Source: Gordonia polyisoprenivorans NBRC 16320 = JCM 10675 (lineage in GTDB: Bacteria; Actinomycetota; Actinomycetes; Mycobacteriales; Mycobacteriaceae). Taken from it: DNA of 64,000 nucleotides. The notes beneath the pieces are model-generated. The model ran no database searches, was not told the DNA's origin, and saw only the letters and a program-made list of their open reading frames with translations. The stretch covers positions 62,001 through 126,000 of the forward strand of contig NZ_BAEI01000059.1 of NCBI RefSeq assembly GCF_000241325.1, in the 5' to 3' direction. This document shows positions 35,353-45,575 of this stretch, one piece after another; position 1 is the first letter of the stretch; each line of letters begins with the position of its first letter. The position numbers and the translations under genes are program-made.

Positions 35353-35358
35353 TACCGT
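35353..35358 (+). promoter_or_regulatory. -10 hexamer for PAP2-DAGK gene
   Basis: TACCGT, then seven bases, then ATG at 35366, with no ribosome binding site. Confidence 0.55.
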
Positions 35359-35365
35359 GACAACC

Positions 35366-36883
35366 ATGCCCCGCACCTTCGTCGACCGCCTCCGTGCCCG
35401 AGCGGTCGCGCGGCGAGCCGATCGCGTGACCCGCGGCCTCGGGTCCCTCGACGCCGCCGTCTACGACTCCATCGCCCGCTCCCCCAGCCCGCTGCTCGAC
35501 GCCACGATGCCACCGCTGACACGTGCGGCCGACCACAGCAAGTTGTGGATCGCCATCGCCATCGGACTCGCCGCCAGCGGCCGGCCCGGTCTGCAGCGCG
35601 GTGCCGTGCGAGGGCTCGGCTCGCTGGCCGTCACCAGTCTGGTCACCAATCAGGTCGCCAAGCGCCTGCGACGACGGCCCCGCCCGACCGCCACCCTGGT
35701 GCCTGCGCCCCGCCGAAGCCGAACACTCCCGACCTCCAACTCGCTGCCGTCGGGGCACTCCGCGAGCGCTGCCGCCTTCGCCACCGGCGTGGCGATCGAA
35801 AGTCCCCTTGCGGGACTGGCGATGTCGGCACTGGCCGGTCTCGTCGGCTTCTCCCGGGTGGCGACCGGCGTGCACTATCCGGGAGATGTGGCGATCGGCC
35901 TGGGAATCGGCGCGGCCGTGGCGACCGCGGGCGGCCAGATCGCACCGCCGATCACCCGTCGCCGGATCTCGATCCCCCGACCCACCCGTGACGAGGCACC
36001 GGAGGTCACCGACGGCGCCAACGTGACCGTGTTGCTGAACCCGGCGTCCGGCGACGGCCGGGGTGCGCGGATCCGCGACCGGATCCGCGCCGAGTTGACC
36101 GCCGCCCGAGTCGTGGAGCTCGACTCCGGTGACGACTTCGCCGCGATCGCCCGCGACGCCGCCGAGGACTGCGACGTGCTCGCCGTCTGCGGTGGCGACG
36201 GGACGGTCGCCACCGCGGCGGCCGCGGCGCTGGCGACCGACACCCCGCTCGCGGTCTTCCCCGGCGGCACATTCAATCACTTCGCCCGCGACATCGGGGC
36301 CACGACCGCCGACGACACGATCGCCGCACTGCGTGAGGGGCAGGTGACCCGCGTCGACGCGGCGTGGCTGGGGTCGGATCGGGTCGTGCTGAACACCGCC
36401 AGCATCGGCTCCTACCCGCATTTCGTGCGTGCACGCGAACGCCACGAAGGCCGGACCGGAAAGGCACTGGCCAGCACCCTGGCGATCCTGCATGTCCTGC
36501 GCCATTCCCGACCGCAACGCATCCGGGTGGACGGCGAGGACCTCGACGTCACGTTGTTCCTGCTGGGCAACTCGATGTACGGCTCATCCGGCTTCGCCCC
36601 GGCCCGTCGCGAACGCCTCGACGACGGACTCCTCGACGTCCGCTTCCTCGTCGCCGGCGGACGGTGGGCGTTCGCGCGGCTGGTCTTCGGGTTGTTGAGC
36701 GGCCGCCTGCAGCGCTCCCGCTCCTACCGGGAGATGCAGGTCCCGGAGTTCTCGTTCAGCTCCGAGGAGCCGGTGGTCGTCGCGCACGACGGTGAGATCG
36801 GCGAGTCCTATCGGGAAGCCACCTTCACCGTCGCCTATCGTGCCCTCAAGGTGTACGGCTCCAGCGTCGTCGGAAAGCCCTGA
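35366..36883 (+). CDS. PAP2 phosphatase / diacylglycerol kinase fusion
   Basis: The 505-residue protein joins two lipid enzymes. Residues about 30-205 are a PAP2 phosphatase: KRLRRRPRP, NSLPSGHSAS (PSGH at 128-131) and SRVATGVHYPGD give the three-part active site, with several membrane helices. Residues about 220-500 are a DAGK/YegS-type lipid kinase: VLLNPASGDGRG, CGGDGTVATAAAAAL (from 275) and FPGGTFNHFARD. One would dephosphorylate and the other phosphorylate a lipid such as phosphatidate/diacylglycerol, or use different substrates. It replaces the Rv2197c-mmpS3 region seen in M. tuberculosis. Confidence 0.9.
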   Translation: MPRTFVDRLRARAVARRADRVTRGLGSLDAAVYDSIARSPSPLLDATMPPLTRAADHSKLWIAIAIGLAASGRPGLQRGAVRGLGSLAVTSLVTNQVAKRLRRRPRPTATLVPAPRRSRTLPTSNSLPSGHSASAAAFATGVAIESPLAGLAMSALAGLVGFSRVATGVHYPGDVAIGLGIGAAVATAGGQIAPPITRRRISIPRPTRDEAPEVTDGANVTVLLNPASGDGRGARIRDRIRAELTAARVVELDSGDDFAAIARDAAEDCDVLAVCGGDGTVATAAAAALATDTPLAVFPGGTFNHFARDIGATTADDTIAALREGQVTRVDAAWLGSDRVVLNTASIGSYPHFVRARERHEGRTGKALASTLAILHVLRHSRPQRIRVDGEDLDVTLFLLGNSMYGSSGFAPARRERLDDGLLDVRFLVAGGRWAFARLVFGLLSGRLQRSRSYREMQVPEFSFSSEEPVVVAHDGEIGESYREATFTVAYRALKVYGSSVVGKP

Positions 36884-36948
36884 GACCGCTTCCGCCCGGA
36901 CACCGATCCGTCCCAGCCCTTTGCCGAGGCACGACAGGAGGCCCGACC

Positions 36949-38190
36949 ATGCGGTGGATCGATCACGCCATCTGGTGGCATGTCTACCCTCTCGGATTCT
37001 GCGGCGCACCGATCCGGGACCACGACGCGGCCCCGGCTCCCCGACTGCGCCGTCTGCTGAACTGGCTGGACTACGCCGTCGAACTCGGCGCCTCCGGGCT
37101 GTTGCTGGGTCCGGTCTTCGCCTCGCAGGCTCACGGCTACGACGTCGTCGACCCGTTCCGGATCGATCCCCGCCTCGGCCGGCAGCAGGATTTCGACGAT
37201 CTCGTCGCGCAGTGTCGGGCACGGGGACTGCGGGTGGTCCTCGACGGGGTCTTCAGCCACATCGGCGATCAGCACCCGGCGGTACTGCGTGCATTGCATG
37301 AGGGACCCGGGTCCGAGGCCGACATGTTCGACATCGACTGGGCGGCCGACGGCGGGCCCCGACCCCGCGTGTTCGAGGGGCATTCGTCGTTGGTGCGCCT
37401 CAACCATGCGTCCCCGCGCACCGCCGACCACGCGGTGGCCGTGATGAACCACTGGCTCGACCGCGGCATCGACGGCTGGCGGCTGGACGCCGCGTATTCG
37501 GTCCCCGTCGACTTCTGGGGTCGGGTGCTACCCGAGGTCCGCGGCAGGCACGGCGACGCCTGGTTCCTCGGCGAGGTCATCCACGGCGACTACAGCGCCT
37601 TCGTCACCTCCTCCGGCGTCGACTCGGTGACCCAGTACGAACTGTGGAAGGCGATCTGGTCGGCCATCGCCGACCGCAACCTGTTCGAACTGAACTGGGC
37701 CCTGGTGCGCCACAACGAATTCCTGGCGCGGTTCGTGCCGAACACCTTCGTCGGCAATCACGACGTCACCCGCATCGCAAGCCTCGTCGGACCCGATCAT
37801 GCCGTTCTCGCCGCGGCGATCCTGCTCACCGTCGGCGGTGTCCCGTCGGTGTACTCCGGCGACGAGCAGGGATTCACCGGGATCAAGGAGGAGCGGGTGG
37901 GCGGCGACGACGCGGTCCGACCGGCCTTTCCCGACACCCCGGCAGAGCTCGCGGACTGGGGCCGCGACATCATGCGGGCGCACCAGGATCTGATCGGTTT
38001 ACGACGCAGGCACCCGTGGCTCGTCACGGCGAGAACCGAGTCGTTGACGCTGACCAACACGCGATACAGCTACCGCAGCAGTGCCGCGCACGGCGGCGAA
38101 TGGATCGACGTCCACATCGATCTCGACGACCACCCGCAGGTCCGCATCGACGATGCAGCCGGCGCCACGCTCTGGTCCTCGCTCCGTTGA
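36949..38190 (+). CDS. GH13 alpha-amylase family protein
   Basis: The 413-residue enzyme is a compact GH13 barrel: WWHVYPLGF at the start, VVLDGVFSHIG, nucleophile D180 in DGWRLDAAY, acid/base E209 in FLGEVIHGDY, and third acid D272 in FVGNHDVTRI, followed by a short C-terminal beta domain. There is no signal peptide, so it probably acts on cytosolic alpha-glucans or transfers glucose units; specificity is unknown. AGGAGG lies eight bases before the ATG. It stands alone between the PAP2-DAGK gene and the ctaF terminator and has no counterpart in the M. tuberculosis block. Confidence 0.88.
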   Translation: MRWIDHAIWWHVYPLGFCGAPIRDHDAAPAPRLRRLLNWLDYAVELGASGLLLGPVFASQAHGYDVVDPFRIDPRLGRQQDFDDLVAQCRARGLRVVLDGVFSHIGDQHPAVLRALHEGPGSEADMFDIDWAADGGPRPRVFEGHSSLVRLNHASPRTADHAVAVMNHWLDRGIDGWRLDAAYSVPVDFWGRVLPEVRGRHGDAWFLGEVIHGDYSAFVTSSGVDSVTQYELWKAIWSAIADRNLFELNWALVRHNEFLARFVPNTFVGNHDVTRIASLVGPDHAVLAAAILLTVGGVPSVYSGDEQGFTGIKEERVGGDDAVRPAFPDTPAELADWGRDIMRAHQDLIGLRRRHPWLVTARTESLTLTNTRYSYRSSAAHGGEWIDVHIDLDDHPQVRIDDAAGATLWSSLR

Positions 38191-38194
38191 ACGC

Positions 38195-38235
38195 GATCGG
38201 CGCGGGGCACGCGAGAAGCGTGCACCGCGCCGATC
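38195..38235. terminator. Bidirectional terminator, GH13 gene and ctaF
   Basis: An 11-bp outer stem (38195-38205 with 38225-38235), one mismatch, and a 6-bp inner stem with loop GAGAA lie between the convergent stop codons. Confidence 0.85.
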
Positions 38236-38255
38236 AGAACGTGAAGAGTTCGCTC

Positions 38256-38672
38256 TCAGTGCTTTTCGGGGCCGACGTGGTATTCGAACACCATTCCGGC
38301 GGCGGCAGAGATGATGCACGCCGCGGCGAAGATGCAGAACCAGATGTTGCCGGTGGCGAATCCGATCGCGAACATCGCGGCCGAGGCCGCGAGCAGGATC
38401 GGCCACCACGAGTGCGGGCTGAAGAAGCCGAGTTCACCGGCGCCGTCCTCGATGTCGGCGTCCTCGTAATCCTCCGGACGGATCTCGACGCGTCGCGCGA
38501 CGAACCGGAAGTAGGTTCCGGCGATGAGGGTCAGACCGGCACTGAAGTACATGCCGACCACGCCGACCCATTCCACGCCATGCGAGGTGAACGCCGTGCA
38601 CAGCGTGTAGATCACGCCGGCGAGGAAGAAGAAGGCCGTCAGGAGCTCGAAGAGCCGGGCTTCGATCTTCAC
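38256..38672 (-). CDS. ctaF: Cytochrome c oxidase subunit IV, actinobacterial type
   Basis: The 138-residue protein with four hydrophobic helices matches CtaF: KIEARLFELLTAFFFLAGVI at the start, YFRFVARRVEIRPEDYEDAD in the cytosolic loop and FFSPHSWWPILLAASAA. It stabilises the actinobacterial aa3 oxidase. The GTG at 38672 overlaps the ctaC stop (GTGA), so the two are co-translated. Confidence 0.95.
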   Translation of the reverse strand: MKIEARLFELLTAFFFLAGVIYTLCTAFTSHGVEWVGVVGMYFSAGLTLIAGTYFRFVARRVEIRPEDYEDADIEDGAGELGFFSPHSWWPILLAASAAMFAIGFATGNIWFCIFAAACIISAAAGMVFEYHVGPEKH

Positions 38673-39793
38673 TGGAAGTCACTCTCCTTGATCGTGCAGC
38701 CTGCCAGCCGCGTGTTGTTCGGGTCGCCGGTCGCGGCGGCGGTGCCATTGCTCTTGCGGCGGGTGTCGAACGGAACCGTCACCACCGACTCGGGCTGCTG
38801 GCAGATCGCTTCCAGCGCTTGGGCATTGGTCGCCTGCGGATGAGTGTCCCGATAGGTGATGTAGCGATCGAAGTCCTGCGGGGAGACCGCCCGAACCTCG
38901 AAGTTCATCATCGAGTGGTAGGTGCCGCACATTTCCGCGCAGCGCCCGACGAACGCACCGGTCCGCTCGATCTTCTCGATCTGGAAGACGTTGTCGGTGT
39001 GGTTCTGCTCGGGGAACGGCAGCACGTCACGCTTGAACAGGAACTCCGGCACCCAGAAGGAGTGCACGACGTCGGCGGCCGCCAGCTCGAACTGGATGCG
39101 CTGATCGGTCGGCAGGACCAGGATCGGGATCTCGGTGGAGGTGCCGATGGTTTCGATCTTGTCGAACCGCAGGTAGTTGCGGATGTCGTCGTCGCGGCCG
39201 TTGGCCGGTCCGGGCAGCGGTTCACCGTCGTGGGTGTTCTGCTGCACCTGCAGGTCGAACGGGTTGCCCAGCGTGCTCGGGAACTGCTTCTCCTGGCCGT
39301 TGACCTCGGCCTGGCGATAGCCGAACTTCCAGTTCCACTGGAAGGCGGTGACGTCGACGACGACCTTCGGGTCGTTGGTCTTCTTCTCCACGTCGGTCTG
39401 CACGATGACGGTGAAGTAGAACAGCACCGCGATGATGACGAACGGGATGGCCGTGTAGGTCAGCTCCAGCGGGACGTTGTAGGCGGTCTGCCGGGGGAAC
39501 TCGTCCTGACCTTCCTTGTGACGGTGGAAGGTGATGGTCCAGAAGATCAGACCCCACACCAGGATGCCCATCAGCAACGCCGCGATGACCGACCAGGTCC
39601 ACAGGTGGCGCATCGACTCGGCCTGCGGGGTAACGCCGACCGGCCAGCCGAACCGCACGATCTCGTCGCCACTGCAGCCCGTCATCACCACAGCCCCGAC
39701 GGCGAGGATCGCGACGATGCCGAACCGCTTGATCATCCGCGATGCAGACGAAACACGCCGGGCCCGGGGCCGTTCACCGTGTGCCAATTTCAC
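38669..39793 (-). CDS. ctaC: Cytochrome c oxidase subunit II
   Basis: The 374-residue lipoprotein has a signal peptide ending in the lipobox VMTGC, two membrane helices, and a cupredoxin domain with the CuA site: DVVHSFWVPEF (His), then CAEMCGTYHSMM (two Cys, Glu, His, Met). QWNWKFGY is the electron-entry tryptophan motif. It accepts electrons from QcrC. The GTG at 39793 has AGGAAGG upstream; an internal ATG at 39736 would also keep the signal peptide. It is divergent from asnB across 381 bases. Confidence 0.95.
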   Translation of the reverse strand: MKLAHGERPRARRVSSASRMIKRFGIVAILAVGAVVMTGCSGDEIVRFGWPVGVTPQAESMRHLWTWSVIAALLMGILVWGLIFWTITFHRHKEGQDEFPRQTAYNVPLELTYTAIPFVIIAVLFYFTVIVQTDVEKKTNDPKVVVDVTAFQWNWKFGYRQAEVNGQEKQFPSTLGNPFDLQVQQNTHDGEPLPGPANGRDDDIRNYLRFDKIETIGTSTEIPILVLPTDQRIQFELAAADVVHSFWVPEFLFKRDVLPFPEQNHTDNVFQIEKIERTGAFVGRCAEMCGTYHSMMNFEVRAVSPQDFDRYITYRDTHPQATNAQALEAICQQPESVVTVPFDTRRKSNGTAAATGDPNNTRLAGCTIKESDFQ

Positions 39794-39934
39794 GCCTTCC
39801 TGCTCGCTCGCCGCGACGTTCCCGCCGTGCGAGTCGCATGCCACATGACCTGCCTCGACGCGTTGTCTCCGAGGGGACCCGACCAACCGGCCGAAACGCC
39901 CGCGGGCACCGCGGTCACACCGCGGCCGCGCCTA

Positions 39935-39954
39935 TGTACTACGCAGCGTAGACC
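39935..39954. promoter_or_regulatory. CTACGC-A-GCGTAG palindrome, ctaC-asnB gap
   Basis: CTACGC (39939-39944), A, GCGTAG (39946-39951) is a perfect 13-bp dyad inside GTACTACGCAGCGTAGACC. It is 140 bases upstream of ctaC. The motif shares GTACTACG-n-A-n-CGT with the ctaE promoter. Nothing else is evident in the 381-bp gap apart from a short T-rich stretch near 39967. Confidence 0.5.
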
Positions 39955-40174
39955 AACTCACGGGAACTTTTTCGGTTGGGGTGGATCAGCGCGTCGGATT
40001 CCTGTGACCGACCCCGACATCGCCTGTTCGGGAGCGGTTTCGGCCCTCCCCACGGCGGTGCCGGACGGCCCTGCGAACCACGATGCGGCATACTCGGACC
40101 CGTCTGCGAACCCCGGCGTTGCGGACGCAATCTGTCGTTCGAACCACTCGATGTCGAAAGAGGCCTGAATCCCT

Positions 40175-42100
40175 GTGTGTGGCTTGCTCGGTCTGCTGAC
40201 CCCCGACGGCTCGGCGGCGACCGCCGTCGACCTCATCGCCGAAGCCTGCCACTGCATGCGACACCGCGGGCCCGACGAGCCGGGCACCTGGCACGACGAG
40301 CACCTCGTCTTCGGGTTCAACCGGCTCTCGATCATCGACATCGAGCATTCGCATCAGCCGCTGCGGTGGGGTCCCCCGGACAGCCCGGAACGTTACGCAC
40401 TCGTCTTCAACGGTGAGATCTACAACTACCTCGAGATCCGCGCCGAGCTCGCCGCCGACGAGCAGGCGGTCTTCCGTACCGAAGGCGACGGCGAGGCGAT
40501 CGTCGCGGCCTTCCACTACTGGGGCCCCGACGCGGTGCGTCGGCTGCGCGGTATGTTCGCCTTCGCCATCTGGGACACCGACACCGGATCGCTGTTCCTG
40601 GCCCGTGATCCGTTCGGTATCAAGCCCCTGTTCCTCGCCACCGGTCCTGGCGGAACGGCGTTCGGCAGTGAGAAGAAGAGCCTGCTGGAACTGCTCGACC
40701 GGCTCGAGCTGTCCACCGATCTCGATCCGCGCGCCGTCGAGCACTACACCGAACTGCAGTACGTCCCGGAACCGGAAACCCTGCATGCCGCCGTCCGGCG
40801 TCTGGAATCCGGGTGCCACGCGACGGTGCGGCCCGGCCACTCCCCCTCGGTGACCCGTTACTTCACCCCGCAATTCGGGGTGCGTCCGGTCACCGACGCC
40901 ACACGTCAGAAGCGCTACGACGAGATCGCCGACGTGCTCGCCGATTCCGTCGCCAAGCACATGCGCGCCGACGTGACCGTCGGCTCGTTCCTCTCCGGCG
41001 GGATCGACTCCACCGCCATCGCCGCGCTGGCGATCCGCCACAACCCCGATCTCATCACCTTCACCACCGGCTTCGAGCGCGACGGCTACTCCGAGATCGA
41101 CGTCGCCGCCGAATCCGCCGAGGCGATCGGCGCGCGCCACATCGTCAAGGTCGTCAACGAGACCGAGTTCATCGACGCGATCGGAAAAATCGTCTGGTAC
41201 CTCGACGACCCGGTCGCCGATCCGGCGCTCGTCCCGCTGTATTTCGTGGCCGCCGAGGCTCGCAAGCACGTGAAGGTGGTGCTCTCCGGTGAGGGCGCCG
41301 ACGAATTGTTCGGCGGCTACACCATCTACAAGGAGCCGCTGTCACTCTCTGCGTTCGACAAGCTGCCGCGCATGCTGCGGCGAGCGGCGGGCAAGGTTTC
41401 CGATCGCATCCCCGAGGGCACCCGTGGCAAGAGTCTGCTCCATCGCGGATCACTGACGCTGGAGGAGCGGTATTACGGCAACGCCCGCAGTTTCGACGAC
41501 GCGCGACTGCGTGCGGTCCTCGTCGACTACCGACCGGAGTGGACGCACACCGATGTCACCGCACCGATCTACGCGCGCAGCGAGGGCTGGGATCCGGTGG
41601 CCCGGATGCAGCACATCGACCTGTTCACCTGGCTGCGCGGCGACATCCTCGTCAAGGCCGACAAGATGACGATGGCCAATTCCCTGGAGTTGCGGGTTCC
41701 GTTCCTCGATCCCGAGGTGTTCGCCGTCGCCGAGACGCTTCCGTTCGACGAGAAGATCGCGCACGGCACCACCAAGTACGCGCTGCGCAAGGCGCTCGAG
41801 CAGATCGTGCCGCCACATGTGTTGCACCGCAAGAAGCTCGGCTTCCCGGTGCCGATCCGGCATTGGCTGGCCGGTGGCGAGATGTACGACTGGGCGCACG
41901 AGACGATCAGTCATTCGCAGACCGAGCACCTGTTGAACAAGCCGGCCGTCCTCGCGATGCTCGCCGAGCACCGCGAGGGGGCCGTCGACAACAGCAGGCG
42001 CCTGTGGACGGTGTTGATCTTCATGGTGTGGCACGCGATCTTCGTGGAGAAGTCACTGGTGCCCGAGATCACCGACCACACCTATCCGGTGCGGCTGTAG
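40175..42100 (+). CDS. asnB: Asparagine synthetase (glutamine-hydrolysing)
   Basis: The 641-residue enzyme begins with the catalytic Cys2 (MCGLLGLL), has the glutaminase motifs HRGPDEPG, FNRLSIID and FNGEIYNY, and the ATP-PPi loop FLSGGIDST at 272-280 followed by LSGEGADELFGGY. It makes asparagine from aspartate, glutamine and ATP; Rv2201 is the orthologue by position, and related genes modify diaminopimelate in some actinobacteria, which cannot be excluded. GTG 40175 is required for Cys at position 2; AAAGAGG is 11 bases upstream. Confidence 0.94.
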   Translation: MCGLLGLLTPDGSAATAVDLIAEACHCMRHRGPDEPGTWHDEHLVFGFNRLSIIDIEHSHQPLRWGPPDSPERYALVFNGEIYNYLEIRAELAADEQAVFRTEGDGEAIVAAFHYWGPDAVRRLRGMFAFAIWDTDTGSLFLARDPFGIKPLFLATGPGGTAFGSEKKSLLELLDRLELSTDLDPRAVEHYTELQYVPEPETLHAAVRRLESGCHATVRPGHSPSVTRYFTPQFGVRPVTDATRQKRYDEIADVLADSVAKHMRADVTVGSFLSGGIDSTAIAALAIRHNPDLITFTTGFERDGYSEIDVAAESAEAIGARHIVKVVNETEFIDAIGKIVWYLDDPVADPALVPLYFVAAEARKHVKVVLSGEGADELFGGYTIYKEPLSLSAFDKLPRMLRRAAGKVSDRIPEGTRGKSLLHRGSLTLEERYYGNARSFDDARLRAVLVDYRPEWTHTDVTAPIYARSEGWDPVARMQHIDLFTWLRGDILVKADKMTMANSLELRVPFLDPEVFAVAETLPFDEKIAHGTTKYALRKALEQIVPPHVLHRKKLGFPVPIRHWLAGGEMYDWAHETISHSQTEHLLNKPAVLAMLAEHREGAVDNSRRLWTVLIFMVWHAIFVEKSLVPEITDHTYPVRL

Positions 42101-42115
42101 GTCGGGGCGCGCTTT

Positions 42116-43135
<1,020 letters not shown>

Positions 43136-43159
43136 CTACCGACCGGTGCCACAACGCAT

Positions 43160-43194
43160 CCGACCGCATCCCCGGTGTCCGGGAATGCGGTCGG
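43160..43194 (-). terminator. Hairpin after erpA-like gene
   Basis: A 10-bp stem, one mismatch and a further 5-bp stem with loop TGT (43160-43175 with 43179-43194) follow the erpA-like stop by 23 bases. Confidence 0.75.
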
Positions 43195-43217
43195 AAGGAG
43201 ATGGATCTCGGGCGGAC

Positions 43218-43577
43218 TCAGTTGAAGGAGTCGCCGCAGGCGCAACTGCCGGTCGCGTTCGGGTTATCGATGGTGAAACCCTGCTTCTCGATGGTGTCGA
43301 CGAAGTCGATGGTCGCGCCCTGGACGTAGGGAGCACTCATCCGATCGACGGCCAGGGTGACCCCGGCGAAGTCGGCGGTGAGGTCACCGTCGAGGCTGCG
43401 GTCGTCGAAGAACAGCTGGTAACGCAGGCCCGCACAGCCACCCGGCTGGACGGCGATGCGCAACGACAGGTCGTCGCGACCTTCCTGGTCCAGAAGGGCC
43501 TTGGCCTTCGACGCGGCGGCGTCGGTCAGGATGACTCCGGTGCTGGTCGCGGCGCCGGATTCGTTCTGCACAGTCAT
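43218..43577 (-). CDS. erpA: A-type iron-sulfur carrier (ErpA/IscA)
   Basis: The 119-residue HesB-family protein has the three conserved cysteines C48 (GGCAGLRY), C112 and C114 (GSCACGDSF) that bind and pass Fe-S clusters. It corresponds to Rv2204c. It probably loads clusters into target enzymes such as LipA, encoded downstream in this window. GAGGAG lies before the ATG at 43577. Confidence 0.95.
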   Translation of the reverse strand: MTVQNESGAATSTGVILTDAAASKAKALLDQEGRDDLSLRIAVQPGGCAGLRYQLFFDDRSLDGDLTADFAGVTLAVDRMSAPYVQGATIDFVDTIEKQGFTIDNPNATGSCACGDSFN

Positions 43578-43687
43578 CGATGCTCCTCAGTGCTGGTCGA
43601 GGCCGGCTCGGTGGGGCCGGTTGCGGTCAGTCCCCGCGCAGACGCGCGGAAACGCACATTCGTACGGTCGGCTTCAACGGTACCCCG

Positions 43688-44773
43688 TCATGACATATTC
43701 CCGCCGCCGGTCGACTCCCACGCCGCCGCGATACCGCGAGCCATCCGCTCGAGCTGGTGGTCGGCGTCGTCCATCGCCAGCCGCACCGATCCGGCGTGGT
43801 CGACGAGCGAATGCGCCGCGGCGATACCGGCGTCGGCGATCTCGTCGGCGCTCAGTGCGATCTGTCCGGCGACGACCACTGTCGGTACCGACGCCGCACG
43901 CGCGGTGGCGGTGAGAGCGGAGACGACCTTGCCGCGCAGGGTCTGGCTGTCGAACTTGCCCTCCCCGGTGATCACCAGGTCGGCGCCGGCGATCTGTGCG
44001 TCACGATCGGTGACCTCGGCGACCACCGTCGCACCGGAGACGCGCCGAGCACCGAGTGCCAGCAGCGCCGCACCCAGACCTCCGGCGGCACCGGCGCCCG
44101 CGTCGGCGCCGACATCGCGCCCGGCCATGCGGGCGAGCACCCGCGACCACTGGGTCATGCGCTCTTCGAGTCGTCCGACGGTGTCGGCATCGGCCCCCTT
44201 CTGCGGGCCGAACACCGCGGCCGCGCCCGAGGCACCGAGTAACGGGTTCTCGACGTCGGATGCGGCGACCACCTCGACCGCGGCACAGCGCGCGACCGCG
44301 CGGTCCGGGCCGCCGAGGGCCTCGACGAGTCCGCGACCGCCGTCGGTGGTGGCGCTGCCACCGAGTCCGACGACCACCGAACCGACCCCGGCGCGCAGCG
44401 CGGCGTCGACGAGCTGGCCCACACCGAAGGTGTCGGCAGCCATCGCCGTCCGTGTGGTGGGGCGCCCGCCGAGTTGATGCAGACCGCATGCCTGCGCGCA
44501 TTCGACGTAGGCGACGGGGTGGTCGGGATCGCGGTCGTCGAGCAGCCACTGCGCGTCGACCGCGGCGCCGAGCGGCCCGTAGACCGTCTCGGTGTGCAGC
44601 GTCCCGCGATGCGCGGCGAGGACCGCGACAAATCCCGGCCCCCCGTCGGACTGGGGTGCGCGGATCACCTCGTCGGCGGGTCGGGCCGAGAGCCATCCGC
44701 GGGCGACGGCGTCGGCCGCCGACACCGCGGTCAACGTGTCACCGAAGGAGTCGGGTGCGATCAGGACGCGCAT
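43688..44773 (-). CDS. Glycerate kinase
   Basis: The 361-residue protein belongs to the GlxK/GarK glycerate kinase family: MRVLIAPDSFGDTLTA at the N terminus, PQSDGGPGF, VVGLGGSATTDGGRG and VITGEGKFDSQTLRGKV. It would phosphorylate glycerate with ATP and corresponds to Rv2205c. GAGGTCCG precedes the ATG. It is divergent from the DUF3043 gene. Confidence 0.92.
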   Translation of the reverse strand: MRVLIAPDSFGDTLTAVSAADAVARGWLSARPADEVIRAPQSDGGPGFVAVLAAHRGTLHTETVYGPLGAAVDAQWLLDDRDPDHPVAYVECAQACGLHQLGGRPTTRTAMAADTFGVGQLVDAALRAGVGSVVVGLGGSATTDGGRGLVEALGGPDRAVARCAAVEVVAASDVENPLLGASGAAAVFGPQKGADADTVGRLEERMTQWSRVLARMAGRDVGADAGAGAAGGLGAALLALGARRVSGATVVAEVTDRDAQIAGADLVITGEGKFDSQTLRGKVVSALTATARAASVPTVVVAGQIALSADEIADAGIAAAHSLVDHAGSVRLAMDDADHQLERMARGIAAAWESTGGGNMS

Positions 44774-44874
44774 CGGACCTCGCCGATGGGCGTCGGAAAA
44801 GCCAGGGAAAACACCGGGGCCGCCATGCGGGGCAAGTATAGGGAGGTCGGCGCATCACGGCAGCGCGGATCACC

Positions 44875-44880
44875 TAGGCT
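44875..44880 (+). promoter_or_regulatory. -10 hexamer for DUF3043 gene
   Basis: TAGGCT, seven bases, then GTG at 44888, the leaderless arrangement. Confidence 0.55.
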
Positions 44881-44887
44881 CGTCGGT

Positions 44888-45571
44888 GTGAAACTGCCAT
44901 GGAAGAAGGACGACTCCGCACCCGCGGACGAGTCCGTCGAGACCCTTGACGATTCCGACTCGACGGATTCGGTTGATCTCTCGAAATCGCAGCGTGGCAG
45001 TGCCTACACGCCCGCCAAGGGCCGCCCGACACCCTCGCGCCGGGAGGCGGAGGGCCGTCGTCGCGGCCCGGTCGCGCCGCCGCCGACGACCCGCGCCGAG
45101 GCCCGCGCGCGCAAGAAGGAGCTGCGCAGCTCGATGTCGCGGGAGGACAAGAAAAAGGCGTCGGCCGACCGCCGCGCCCAGCGCCTCGAGCAGCGCGAGC
45201 GGATGATGGCCGGCGACGAGCGCTACCTGATGCCGCGTGATCGCGGTGACGCCCGTCGCTACACGCGCAACCTCGTCGATTCCCGACGCAACTTCGCCGG
45301 ACTGTTCATGCCGTTCGCGATCGTGTTGATCGTGGTGATGTTCGTCCCGTCGATCGCGGTGTACTCGACCTTCCTGCTGCTGGCCTTCGTCATCCTGATG
45401 GCGATCGACGGGGTCATCCTGGGCCGCATGGTCAACAAGCGGGTGGCGCAGCGCTATCCCGACGCCGGCGAGGGCGGTCTGAAGCTCGGCTGGTACGCCT
45501 TCACCCGCGCGATGCAGCTACGTCAGATGCGCGCGCCCAAACCGCAGGTCTCCCCCGGCGACGAAGTCTGA
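44888..45571 (+). CDS. DUF3043 membrane protein
   Basis: The 227-residue protein (Rv2206 family) has a charged N-terminal half rich in Asp/Ser then Arg/Lys ([20 protein letters not shown]), the family core [20 protein letters not shown], two membrane helices at about 137-182, and the tail [20 protein letters not shown]. Its function is unknown; both ends are probably cytoplasmic. The stop is four bases before the cobU-cobT start. Confidence 0.9.
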   Translation: MKLPWKKDDSAPADESVETLDDSDSTDSVDLSKSQRGSAYTPAKGRPTPSRREAEGRRRGPVAPPPTTRAEARARKKELRSSMSREDKKKASADRRAQRLEQRERMMAGDERYLMPRDRGDARRYTRNLVDSRRNFAGLFMPFAIVLIVVMFVPSIAVYSTFLLLAFVILMAIDGVILGRMVNKRVAQRYPDAGEGGLKLGWYAFTRAMQLRQMRAPKPQVSPGDEV

Positions 45572-45575
45572 GCCG

